This document shows, piece by piece, positions 37,470 to 49,400 of a DNA stretch of 64,000 nt. How positions within the stretch are numbered: the stretch's first letter is position 1; every line of letters starts with the position of its first letter. The notes under the pieces are model-generated. The model made no database searches and was not told the origin of the DNA. It saw only the letters and a list, made by a program, of their open reading frames with translations. A program made the translations under genes and the position numbers. The stretch spans positions 6,717,563 through 6,781,562 of the forward strand of contig CM028931.1 in NCBI GenBank assembly GCA_016801845.1, in the 5' to 3' direction. Source of the DNA: Polydactylus sextarius (Eukaryota; Chordata; Actinopteri; Polynemidae).

Positions 37470-39119
37470 GCGTGATTTTTGACTTTTGATTTCTTTAATT
37501 GTGTTTAATTATTCAAGCATTAGCTTTCTGAACATGTATTATCCTTTCCTGTGTCCGGAAGAATTATTTAGTTATCGCTATTGTAAAACCCTTGTATGTT
37601 TTTAGGATTTTTGGGTTGAGTTGGTGACAGTCGCCATTTTGGTCCCTGTACTTACCTGTGTAGGTGGTATGGTCCACCAGGTGGGGACCTCATCAGAGGC
37701 TGTAAAAGTCGGTTGCCATCAGTCCCGAAGGAAGAAAATATAGTAAGTGGACCAGGTGCGTGGTTAGGCCTAACTCCTAAATTCTCAGTTGAGTGACAAA
37801 CTTAAACTGTGTAATTTTCTTGTATTTATTTGAACCACAAGTCACTGTATTCTTTAATTATTTTTCTCACTGTAAATGATGCACTTGGTGTTGGGTGATG
37901 GAAGAAAAATAACACGTTTTCCTCCTGCCGTAATCCCTGCGTTCTCTGCTTAAAAAAGACCACCTGTCACGGATACCCTTTGACACATACCATCCATCAC
38001 AGCTGAGGCAGGTGTGGTTTGGATCTCACAGAAAGCATGATGGAGAAACCTGTTGCAGGTTGAGCTGAGGGAACAATCCTGAGCACAAATTGAGGGAAAA
38101 TCTGTTGAAACGTCTTAGAAACATGAAGGTAAAACTGGTTGATGAGCTAACGTCACTGTGAATTTAAAAAACTTTAGCAAAATTAGAGTGATATGTTTAT
38201 GTCATGTCTGTGGATTAACTGTGTTACAGGTTCCTGACATACTCAACAGCAGAACATTACATGTCACAGGACTTCTCTGTGCTGTTGTTTCTGTGGGTGT
38301 GAACAAATGAAAGATAACACCTTGAGACGTGCTACTTGAGAGTGTTTAGGACGAGGTAGAGTGGCAATAAAAGGTCCAATTAATTAATTAACCATTCACT
38401 TGTAGCATCTGTGAACCTTTGCTAAAAAAAACAAAACAAACAAGCAATTGGCCCAACACTGATACGAGCTGACAGAGCTTTCAGAGTCCTGCAGCATGTT
38501 AGCAGGAAACAGGGCCGTTCTGCACTGATTACAAGACTGTGGAGGAGAGCAGCATCACTTTTTAGTTATGCTTCTCCTCTTTGCTAAATGTCTCTACACA
38601 CTTGGGCCCCTGATGTGTCTTGGGAGTCTGGCTGTGTCCTCTGGGCTACAGAGGATTACAGATTATATTCAAGGCTGATGTCTTTGTCACAACACTTTGT
38701 AGAGGAAATGCGCCTCTTTATGAGGATTATTAATATTGATAAACAATATTTTATAATTAACAATCAATTAACAATTATTAACAGTCTTTTAAAGCCAGGG
38801 CACCACCTCTTGCTGACATCTAAGAGGAATGTTTTACATTGGAAATTTAGAATAATACAAATTAAAACTGTTATTGAATTGATTTTATCTCTGAGGGTTG
38901 AGTTCTGATTCAATGGATCCATCTGTCCTTACCCACAAAAGCAACAAACACAAGAACTTAGTCTAAATATAACAAATTTAATGAACAAAAATAAAACAAC
39001 AATAAACAGTGAATGGACTATAAGTAAATGAGGGATGAGGATACGGATAACTAATTTAAATAAACTGTAATTTAGGTTTTATATGATCAGCCCTCAAACC
39101 CAAGAGCAAGGATTAAACT

Positions 39120-39365
39120 CAACCTGCGCTTCAGTTGGCGGTTCAGGGGCTCAGCCGGATTCGGGAACTGACACAGCGGCGTGACCAGTCCCAGGCGGAA
39201 TATCTCGGGACCGATGAACCACGGCACAGAGATTTGGTCCTATGTGTGAGTCGGACTGACTCAGTGTGCCTCCTGCTGGTCACCGCTGCCAATGCTCAGG
39301 CTGGCGATGGGTGATTGGATCAGATGTTTATGATCTGCTCGAACTCTTTGCGGGTCGATGAGGAT
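39120..39365. other. CpG-rich block inside AT-rich intron
   Basis: GCGCTTCAGTTGGCGG, CAGCCGGATTCGGGAACTGA and CGGCGTGACCAGTCCCAGGC stand out from AT-rich flanks. There is no long ORF and no splice-bounded exon. It may be an old repeat or a regulatory element; I cannot classify it. Confidence 0.4.
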
Positions 39366-40529
39366 GATAGCAGGCCCAATTTAATGAAAACGTTTTTTGA
39401 ATTTGAACGTTTGGCTGAATGATATAAAAACTCAAAAATAAAGGCAAATGATATATCATAAGTGAGGTCTGGATGGTTACATAAGGAATGTAACTGAGTC
39501 TTTAGGTTTCAATGCGCGTACAGAGTGTTGTGAGCTTTGCACTCTGGAGTGGTACCAATTTGTCTGACTAGGTTTCGGTCAGATAAAGGGAAAGAGGGGT
39601 TTTATTGTCACTGAGGAGTCTGTTTTTCAGAAGAGTTGTGGGGTTACTCAGAGTTTTGTCTCTCTGGCCTGTCCGAGTGTAGTTTATGACGGGAGATCCA
39701 GGTCCTGTGGATGAGTTGTTTTATCTATTTTCTTAGTGTGTGATAAAATCAGCAGAGTCTGCTACAACTTTAACCTCTAAACTGAAAGGGTCTTTGAATA
39801 TAACCCAGAATGAATTATGATTAAAAGCATTAAAATCCAGTATCATGTGGAGCAGTTGCACTATGACCAAAATAACAAACATTCTGTTTTTAATTTGAAA
39901 TTTGAAGACTATGAAATAATATTTCCTGTCTTTATCATTAATATTTGCTGTACATGTAGCTCTCAACAGAAATCAATGTACTAGTGGCCCCAATCCACAG
40001 AACTCATCATTTATTCACAAATCATCAGGAGACAATATATAACCAACACAAACAAAATGTAAATTTGAAAGTTTCTTTTCTCCGTTGCACCACCACCTGA
40101 CCACTGCTGTCATCTGTCCTGCTGCTGCGGCTAATAAAGATGTGACAAGGTAAATGAGGCTGTCCCAGGCTGCTGTTTCTGAAAATCAAATATGAGCCTC
40201 TAATGGAATCATAGCATTAGAAATCTCAGCTGTGGCTCAGCTGTGTCTCAGACTTCACTCAGATTTTAATACATTTCTGGGAAGCACCGTCTGCTGCTAT
40301 TTTTTCTGACTCAGTGTGAGTGGAATGTGTGATATTAAACACTTTTTCTTGAAAAAGCTGTTCAGCAACTGTCATTGACTCAAATGCCTGGTGTAATGAA
40401 ATATTGATTAACTGTGATGAAAGTCTGAAATAAGATGATTATTTATTTTCTTTATTACATCTTTGTTGATTTGCCTCAAGTCTCTAAGGACTCACAAAAC
40501 AAAGGCTGCATGAGACTGACAACAGTGTA

Positions 40530-40576
40530 AATAGCGAATCCTCTGAATGTGGACTACATTCACAGGATTCGCTATT
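40530..40576. repeat. hairpin, 21-nt arms with one mismatch, 5-nt loop
   Basis: Arm 40530-40550 and arm 40556-40576 are reverse complements at 20 of 21 positions, with loop GGACT. It lies about 75 bp left of the LINE 3' end. Confidence 0.9.
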
Positions 40577-40649
40577 CGCTATAGTTTGGACCACAGATCC
40601 AGACTGGCTCTAAAACAGCTCACAGTTCAGCTACAATCTTCAGGTTTCC

Positions 40650-42035
40650 TTTTCAATTTCAATTCAATTTATTTTATTTATATAGCGCCAGGTCATAAAA
40701 ACATTTATCTCAAGGCACTTTACATAGAGAAACCCAACATTTCCACAATGAGCAAGCGCTTGGCAACAATGGAGAGGAAAAACTCCCTTTTAACAGGAAG
40801 AAACCTCCAGCAGAACCAGACTCAGAGTGGACGGTCATCTGCCTCGACCGGTTGGAGTGAAATGAAAACAGGGAAAAGAGAAGAGACAGAGGAAAAAGAG
40901 TGAGGAGGACGGGGGAGGGGGGAGGAAGAAAAGTGGGAGACCAGAAAGAGACAGTAGAGAGTAGATGGTTACAAGTAGTTGTTAAAGTAAAATTATCATT
41001 ACAATTAATATTACAATAATAATAATAATAATGATGAAGATGAAAGTGATGATGTCGTCAAAGAATTGGAGTCCAACAGCTCTGGAGTCAAAACTTCCTG
41101 TAAAAGAGAAAGGGGTAGGGGGAGACACAACTGCGAGAGAGAGCAGATGATGTTAAAAATATGTAATATTTAAATATAAATATCAGGACATGAAGTGTGA
41201 GGGAGAGAAAGAGACGTGAGGAGTGATAGTGTATTGTCAGAGTCCCCCAGCAGTCTAATCCTATAGCAGCTTAACTAAAGGATGGTTCAGGCAGGCCCGT
41301 GTCCTGCCTGGACCATACTTAACTATAGGCTTTATCATAAAGGAAAGTTTTTAGTCTAACCTTAAAGGTGGAAACGGTGTCTGCCTCCCGGACCCAAGCT
41401 GGGAGCTGGTTCCATAAGAGAGGAGCCTGATAGCTGAAGGCTCTACCTCCCATTCTGGTCTTAGAGACTCTAGGAACCACAAGTAAAAAATAAAGGATTT
41501 TGAATTCTATTCTAGATTTTACCGGAAGCCAATGAAGAGCAGCCAATACTGGAGAAATATGATCTCTGACCCTACTTCCTGTCAATACCCGTGCTGCAGC
41601 ATTCTGGATTAGCTGAAGGGTTTTGATGGAGTTACTGGAACACCCTGATAGTAGAGAGTTACAGTAGTCCAGTCTCGAAGTAACAAATGCATGAATTAAC
41701 TTTTCAGCATCCTTTCTAGACAGGATGCCTCTGATTTTTGCAATATTACGTAGGTGGAAAAAAGCTGTTCTAGAGACTTGTCTAATATGAGATACAAAGG
41801 ATATGTCCTGATCAAAGATTACTCCAAGATTCCTCACAGTAGAACTGGAGGCCAAAGTGATGCCATCCAGATTAGCTATGTGATCTGAAAATGATGTTCT
41901 TAGATGTTCAGAGCCAAGTATGATGACTTCGGTTTTGTCTGAGTTTAAAAGTAAGAAATTCTGAGTCATCCAGGTCTTTATGTCTTTAAAACAGTCCTGA
42001 AGTTTGATGACCTGGTTAGTTTCATCTGGTTTCAT
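40650..42035 (-). mobile_element. 5'-truncated antisense LINE (L2/Rex-like)
   Basis: On the minus strand an ORF (42035 to 41319, 238 codons) holds the C-terminal part of a reverse transcriptase: NSDKTEVIILG, FHLRNIAKIRG, SRLDYCNSLLSG, QNAAARVLTG, HWLPVKSRIEFKIL and LLWNQLPAWVRE. The fingers and palm domain with the catalytic FADD is absent, so the copy is 5'-truncated at about 42035. After FKIL the sequence jumps to LLVVPRV, omitting the roughly 40 residues usual in this family. Beyond the ORF, 41318-40650 would be the 3' tail, ending in an ATTCAATTTATTTTATTTATATAGCGCC-type motif when read on the plus strand. The clade is uncertain. Confidence 0.8.
41008..41038. repeat. AAT trinucleotide repeat
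   Basis: Tandem AAT units running into ATGATGAAG, within the LINE tail. Confidence 0.7.
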
Positions 42036-42102
42036 AGCTCAGTGTTCAATGTTGAGGTCAGTAACCACATCAACAACCACATGTGTTTGTGTTTCTCTGC
42101 AG

Positions 42103-42204
42103 ATGAAGTCAACAGAGGCGGACCAAGGGCTTTTCACAGACAGCTACTGCAAAGTGTGCAGCGCTCAGCTCATCTCCGAGTCTCAGAGGGTTGCCCACTA
42201 TGAG
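42103..42204 (+). CDS. zmat4: zmat4 first coding exon (residues 1-34)
   Basis: ZMAT4 is a matrin-type zinc finger protein, probably nuclear and possibly nucleic-acid-binding; its function is poorly known. The acceptor CTCTGCAG is followed directly by ATG, and 34 codons run [20 protein letters not shown] to AHYE before GTGAGG. Human ZMAT4 begins [20 protein letters not shown]. The exon carries the zinc-binding Cys16, Cys19 and His32 of finger 1. An open frame continues upstream to 42004 but only through intron and LINE-flanking sequence. Human ZMAT4 has about 229 residues and four such fingers. Which teleost paralogue this is cannot be told. Confidence 0.93.
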
Positions 42205-43569
42205 GTGAGGACACCTTTGCTTTGACTTTGAATGTCAGGACAGTGAAGCAGGCACCCTGTCTGAGCCAGGTCAGGTGGTGGACTGGTCTCTGCAGATGCT
42301 GCTTCTCATTCACTGTCACTCTGAGTTAGAGTGGTGAGTCTGACTGAAGGCCTGCTGCAGTTGGATGTCTGCAGTAATAAGAGCTGAAAGGACTTGTATG
42401 AATCACCATGGTCCAAACTCAAGCATTTATCAAAGGACAGCTGCCTGTTCTTCCCTCAGAGACTGAAAGAAAATAATTTGAGACCTTGAGTCAGTTTGGT
42501 ATTTTGTTGATTTTCTCTTGCTGCTCCTGACAGCGACCGGGCGGCTGCTGAAATGAAATTTCATCAAAGTGAAATAAAGTTACATTAAATGTGTGTGACA
42601 GTTTCGATTTGTTAGACACTTGCATGGCTTTGTCTTTGAGTCTGTAACTCTTAAAAAGTCAAACTCTATTTCCTGCAGGGTGTCAAGCTTATAAGTAGTG
42701 GAGCTACTTAAAGGAGTCATAACTGTCCATGATTAACAGGGGAGCTGCTTTGTTCTGCAGGGCACAGGAAGTGGCTGTACCGTTCCAAATCAAATATTAA
42801 TTTTGTTATTGAATGCTAATGCTGAATACAGCACTTGGCCTGCTGCCTCCTTGACAGAAGAATATGTATAGAATATGCACTTTGTTGATATTGTTTTCTC
42901 CTGTGGAACTCCCCAAAGAAGACCGAGGCTGAAAAGATTTGCAGATCAAAATACATCCCGTCTTTAATGTACTCAGCTGTCTATTCCAAATCTTTAAACT
43001 ATTCCATATCACACTTCCATCTAAGACATTTGTGACAGACTGATCAAATACAAAGATCTCTGATCAAGTCAGTGTCATTTTGAATTTTCATCTCTGGCTT
43101 TTAATTCAACCTTAAATTAAAGTGGTGCTAGGCTGACAGTAGAGGCTAGAGATGGAAATGATTTTTAAACCTCCTTTTACATCACACATCAAAGTCCTCA
43201 GTACACCTGTGTTGATCAGACCAGATCAGCCACTAGTTCAAAGACTCACACAGCACATGTTAATATATGCATCTATCTTTTTGCATGTGTACTGGAGTGG
43301 GTATGCAGTGCAGCCTCTTTCAAGCCAATATAGAGAAAAGAAAGTAGTCATTAGGCAGGAGGCAGGAGTTGTAGTGTGTCTGCACTAGAATAAGACTAGA
43401 GACTTGAACTCTGATGTCCAGTAACCTTTTCCAAACAGATGTATTACACAAAGCGCAACTAAACCTGGTAAATCCAAATAATCTCAGCGCTGATTGAACT
43501 GCCTAGTGATGAGATAAATCTGTAGTGTAAAACATACCTTTATGATATGTTTTATTGCAAAACTGAAAG

Positions 43570-43740
43570 CTAAATGGCCTGCATTTATAGAGCACTTCTC
43601 TAGTCTTCCTCTAGTCTTCACGGCAACTCAAAGTGTTGGGCATTGACATACATATTCATATCCTGATGGAAAAGATATCAGGTAATTTTGAGGCTCAGTG
43701 TCTTGGCAAAGGACAGTTGGGTTAGGGTGGGTGCCATGTC
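43570..43740 (-). repeat. SINE-like repeat copy
   Basis: AAATGGCCTGCATTTATAGAGCAC, TTCTCTAGTCTTC and GGCTCAGTGTCTTGGCAAAGGACA match the inverted form of the repeat at 36265-36545. Confidence 0.6.
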
Positions 43741-46187
43741 ACCCAGATTGCATAAATATGTCCTTGTTTGGAGCTGCAGGGTCCTCAGTTTGACTGATGC
43801 TTATTATAGTCACCTGAGGGCTGTGCTATGAAGTGAGCTCAACATAGTTGGTCTACTCGTGTGAGCTGCTTTACAGAACCTCATCTCGCAGCCACGGATA
43901 AAGTGGTGTTACAAAGCTGGTAGTCCGCTGTCCCTTTAACTCTGTTCAAGGTAAAGGGAGAGCTGTTTGGGTCAAAGGGGACAAAGGGCTGTTTGGGGCA
44001 TCATTGGATCTTTCGTCCTCACAAAATCCACATGACTTTTCACAAGAGGAACATGAGGAACATGTTCTTACAAACAAAAAAATTAAATAAAACGTACTTA
44101 GGTCTTTACTGCAACATGTTCCTACAGCTCACTAACACACATTGCTTCATCTCAGTGTGCGATTGTATTGTTTTCTTTTCTGTATCTCAACAATGATACA
44201 CATGGGGGAATTCTCAACAGCTTAAATAAAGGTTTGAATGAATGAGTGAGTGGTTTCAGCTGCTCATCACCAGATTGTAGCCTCTGGCTGTAGGTGAGTG
44301 TGCCGGCTATTGATGAGCTAATCTGCATTTTCTGTGCCTGCTCTGTTTGACCTTTGCAAATATTGATTTATGAAGGAGAGGATTAGTGAAGCACAGTAGC
44401 TCAGCAGGTGCAGTCGATCAACAGCTGCTGTCTGATTCAGATTTCACCTCGGAAACATATATAAAGCACAGAAAACATACTGCTTGTTGGCAAACATAGT
44501 ATAACTTCCACAGTAAGCACACACCAGCATATATACATGAAATATCTTTTGAATATACATATACTCACACAGTTCACTTCCTGAAGGACACACTCGCTGT
44601 GCCAGCATTTTCCATGCAGTGTTCCTCGGTCCTAGCTGCAGTCTGTCACAACTTCAGATAAACTGTCAGATAAAGAAAGAAACTAATTTCCATGATCCCT
44701 TCTTAATTACTTGTCATGCATCATTAGTTTGGCAAGGTCTTTTCAATAGTTGCAGGTTGGTCGCAGAGTTTATAGATACCCTTGTCTGTGCCTCTGAGAG
44801 TGATTCCCACGCTGCAGCCATCGATCATCTCCTGTCATTTTCATAGGCTTTGGAGTTAATGGGATGGAAATATTAGCCATTTCTATTGCTGACAGAAAGT
44901 AATCTACAGTATTGAAATGAGACTGAATTATCATGGTGCCTACTAATAACTGAACAGGCAGAAAAGTGCTATTCCAATGAGCCTGAAGAGTGATCAGCAC
45001 AGAAAGGAAAACATCATCAAAAGTAAGACTACTTTGCCCTTTTTATAAACGCCCTACTCATTTAATGAAAATGGAAAAAGACAAATGTGATGACAAACAT
45101 GACATCCCCAGGAGTCTGTTTCTGTGCTGTATGCGACTGGCACACACAAAGATGTAATTAAAATTCTTCCAAACATGTTGGCACCAAGAAGAAAAATGGT
45201 CCAAAGCGTCCTGTGTTAGCAAAAATTGTACCACTGAGAACACTTAGCCCATTTCATTTAGTTCATTCAAATACAGCGTCGTTTACACTGTTTAATTATG
45301 AGCCTGTCTCACTGGAAAACAGTGGTGTGAAGGAGTTGTTATTAATAGAAATAGTCCTGAGATCAGCAGTTAGCATCCTTGTGCTGTGCTGAGACATAGT
45401 TAGGTGAAACCTACCTGTCCTTGGAATATTTGTGACAAGATGTCAATCAGCTGATAGAGGGTGTCAGATTAAAAAGCATTAGATGCAGATAAAACTCACA
45501 TTCAGACTAAAGGATTTTGCAGTTTAAACTCACAGCTCACTGTCCCAGGCAGGATTTCCCCCCCTTTGGACATGTGGCAGATGTGAGGCAGGTTGAGATG
45601 GAGGGAAAAGTCTATACATCTATAGTCTAAACATCCTGCTTTCTAATATATTCAACATACTTTGATCTCTACAAATGGAAAGATGAAGAACATTCTTGTG
45701 TGTGCTCTTGTGGAAGTGGTTCCCTGTGCTTTCAAACCCTTGAATGATTCCCGGTCATCAAATCCGATGATCTTTGAGAATACATGGAAACTATTAAGAG
45801 ACATTGTGCATCTAAAGATTGCTCTCCCTGTCTCAGCATCCCACATACTTTAAATCAACCCCTCTTGACCTATATACAAGGAGGATGCCAAAGTAGGCAT
45901 GCAGATGACTGTTGTTTCCTGCATTTTCTGACCTTACTAGGGAACTTGGAGTACATATAGCATAGGAGTACCTTGTTGCAGGTCATACAAATGGAGTGTG
46001 ACTGCAGGCGTGGTACATAGTATGAATTGTTTTACAATAAAAACCCAGTGAAGATAAGCTGAAGGGAGAAGTTAGGAGATGCACAGTATTTGGTTTAGTT
46101 GGTTAGTTGTGCTTTAAAGTGCACAGAGTTGAAAACTAATTTCACATTATCACAGAGAAAAAGATTACCTTCCATTTGTTTGGGTTA

Positions 46188-46436
46188 AGTGAAAGTGATT
46201 ACTATGACGTCATTGAGCACACAGCACACCATGCACACAACAAAATTAACCTCTGCATTTAACCCATCAACGAAGTGAACTGGGGCAGCCTGGACAGCAC
46301 CCGGGGAGCGAGTGTGGGGACGGTACCTTGCTCAGGGGTACCTCAGTGGGACCTGGTAGCTTGGTGGATACAAACCTGGGACCTTCCGGACCCAAGTCCA
46401 CTTCCTTAGCCACCAGGCCATCACTGCCCCCATCAC
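46188..46436 (-). mobile_element. SINE-type element with 9-bp duplication
   Basis: It contains AGTGAAAGTGATTACTATGACG, CATTTAACCCATC, GCACCCGGGGAGCGAGTGTG and TTCCTTAGCCACCAGGCCATC, in the order of a common fish repeat. The end CTTAGCCACCAGGCCATCACTGCC reads as a tRNA-like head on the minus strand. TTTGGGTTA occurs at 46179-46187 and 46437-46445, flanking it as a direct repeat. Confidence 0.7.
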
Positions 46437-49400
46437 TTTGGGTTAGCCTAAGTGATTACAGTTGTGATGTTTGAGTTTGTTTTGCTGAAGAACTATTCAC
46501 AGTCAAACTTCCCTCTGTCCATGTGTGGACTGACCATCTGGTCCACTGGGCATTTTCCCAGTGGGCTGATGTACTATTTGGACCTGACACTGTTTAATTA
46601 ATCTGACCAGCCCAAGAAATATGTTGATCATGTTGCCCATTGATTCTTTGACATTGGCACAGGGCTGGCCTAATCATATCTTTAAACATTTTCAAATGTT
46701 TGTTGCTTACCCTTCCACAATAGTGGGAAAACAACTTACTACTTCTAGAAGCAATTTAAGTTAGGTCAGGTTAAATCAGTTTCAAAAGTCACAAAGACAT
46801 ATTTGTAAATTGGCCTAAATTGTGTTTCATGATTGACTGATAGCATTATTTGTATGTCATTAGTCATCTATTGTCATAACCTTTTGTGAGAAATGATCAA
46901 TAAATATCATAAACTCTATATTTGATTCAGTTTTTTCTATTTTCAGACAAAAAATATGATTTTGGCCATTATTTCAAGAGGGTGACGAAGTGATTTGTGA
47001 GCTCTGGGGAAAGAGAATGAGATTTAATATTGGGTCTGTCAAACAGAAAACCAGTGGAGTGTGAGGTCCTGAGCCTCAGCAGGGTCACTGGGTCCAAATC
47101 AGCCACAAAATCATAATATATCGAATAACTGCTTCTGACCCAGCACTGTAACCAATATAAAGGTAGATGCATCTGCTCCTGTTCACTGATCTGCTCAACA
47201 ATCCTCCACCTGCTGCCAGGTTTGGCTCATGTTTGAAAAACCTGATCCAGCTGTCAGTGTGATGTCTTGTCTTGTGTGATTATCCTGCAGTTTTGCTGCT
47301 GTGGTGAGTGAGGTCTGATGAAACTGATGATTTATGACCACATGAGGGCAGCACAATAAACTATGAATGTTTGTAATTGAAGCTAACACATTAGAAGACA
47401 TGTTGACACTAATGATGAAATGACGCTGTTCACTCTTCCTGTGGCCTGACTCCCTGATCTGTACTGTCTCCCACCACAGATCAGACTGGTCTGTGGTTAT
47501 TAAGCAGCTAAAAGTTTCACGTCAGTCAAGTCAGTTGTTGTTTGGTGTTGGATGCAGGACAGTTAGTGTACAGTTGGGTTCTAAGAACCTTTTCACAGCT
47601 CCCTGCTGTGTTTATAAATGAGTTTAACATTATATCAGAAAGCATCATATCACAGGTCAATATAATTTACACCCGTAGAGAGAGTGCTGCAGATACATCA
47701 CAGCAGACTACACCATGATATAATGACCGCTTACAATCAACATGTTGGCATTTAATGGGTATAATTTAAAACCATATCCATTACATTGTTTTCATTTATT
47801 AGCATGTGATATCTTGGACCCAATTAGCGCCACTGATATCTCATCTCTACATTTCTACAGTTGTAGACTTTTTTATAGACTGTTTTTATCTGAACCAACA
47901 ACAGCATTTATCTTCTGAGGACCATGAAATGTTACACAGTATATTACGGCAGCGGATAAGATGTTTCAGTCAAACAGCAGTGGATAAACCTTACTGGAAA
48001 TACAAACTACAAAATACCATCAATGAAAACAGGTTTGAAATATTGATTGTAAAGATTGGAGATGGTTCAGGTAAATAGATCCAGTGCATATAGGGAATTG
48101 GAGCCTCCTCTCATTAAACTTAATTCTCTATAAGTGCTCACTGGAGACCTGCACCAAAAACACTGCTTATCTCCACAGCTGTATTCAAGAACAACCAATT
48201 AATGGGAATCAATCCTGAGCTCCTGGTGCCTTTGACCAGGTAAATGTGCTGTACTTCCGCAGCAGCCGAAATGGCCACTACTGCTTAAATTTTAAAGGTT
48301 TTGGCAGAACTTTGCATTGTTCTCTGTTGGAAGCATTGAATCCTTAGAGGTCTCTCTGTGTAAACACTATAATCCCCCACAAAGCTCCACATGAGGCTGC
48401 ATACGAGTGATGATTCATGAGATAGTGCCTGTTTTAGTGTGGACTGCGGGGACTTCCACAGGGTTCCATGCAGTGGAGAGCTGTTGACTTGAGAGATGTG
48501 GCAACAGTCAGCAACCACACAGAGTCACAGGCTCTAAACAAAGACACCCCAGCAAAGGTCTTGACAGTCTCACAGTATACTTTTGTCACAGCTGCTTTTG
48601 TTTACTTTCAGTTGAGGGCTCATACAGTTGCCAGCATGTAGCTAGCTCAGTTTAGGTAAAAGGCTCCAGAAGCCAGGGAGCACTGAACTGAAGCACATAA
48701 TGCGTAGTGCTGTGATGAAGATTGATGGTGCTGATAATGGTTCAAGGCCCAGGACAAGAAGCCTGCTACCAAAATAGACACCAGGAGCCTCATTTATGAA
48801 AAATTGTGGACACAAAAACTTTAGAGAAATGGGACTGAAATATGCATATTCATCTGTCACTGCAAACACTGGGATGTATTTAAAAAAGCAACAGAAAAAG
48901 CTACATATTTCTATTCAACTTGACAAACCTAAACCTAAAACTACTCCTGATGGCAAGATTACTGTCTGTAATGTGTGTAGAGTTAAGGTTGAACCACATA
49001 GCAGACTCAGAGGCAAAACATCTGGTTTGGCGTGAATAGATTTTGATAACAGTAGTGTGAGAGGCAGATGCAAGAGACTGCAGCACATAGGTGAGAAAGC
49101 TGCAGAGCAAAACTGGAGATGGAACAATGGTGTGATGGAGGCAGATGAGCTTAATCCAGATCAGAACCTGGTTCTGGATCCTGGAAAAACTGCAGCACTG
49201 GAGCTGTCAGAGCTGACCACAATGAGAATGTTTGTGGAACATGAAAAAAGCATCACAAAGTGCAATCTACTAAAATCTGATTGTAAGGGCCTGGGGAGGT
49301 TACTACTAGACAGTTAAACAACAATGTGGTAGTGAGTGGATGTGACGCCAGGGTAACTGCACTCCACACACACATACCTTGGTAAGGCAGAGGGAGAAAT

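Larger units (their letters stand above)
28060..42102. other. zmat4 first intron (inferred), 14 kb
   Basis: No exon recognised. It contains poly-T near 29,738, a SINE-like copy near 36,265, MITE copy B, a CpG-rich block near 39,120-39,365, a hairpin at 40530-40576 and an antisense LINE. The rest is AT-rich sequence without recognisable features. Confidence 0.6.

Noticed and set aside
42004..42102. In-frame upstream extension of the zmat4 exon with earlier ATG codons
   Set aside because: The extension is intron and LINE-flanking sequence with a strong acceptor at its end; human ZMAT4 starts at the later Met.
47806..48078. 90-codon plus-strand ORF in the zmat4 intron
   Set aside because: No known domain or exon boundaries supported by conservation; likely chance.
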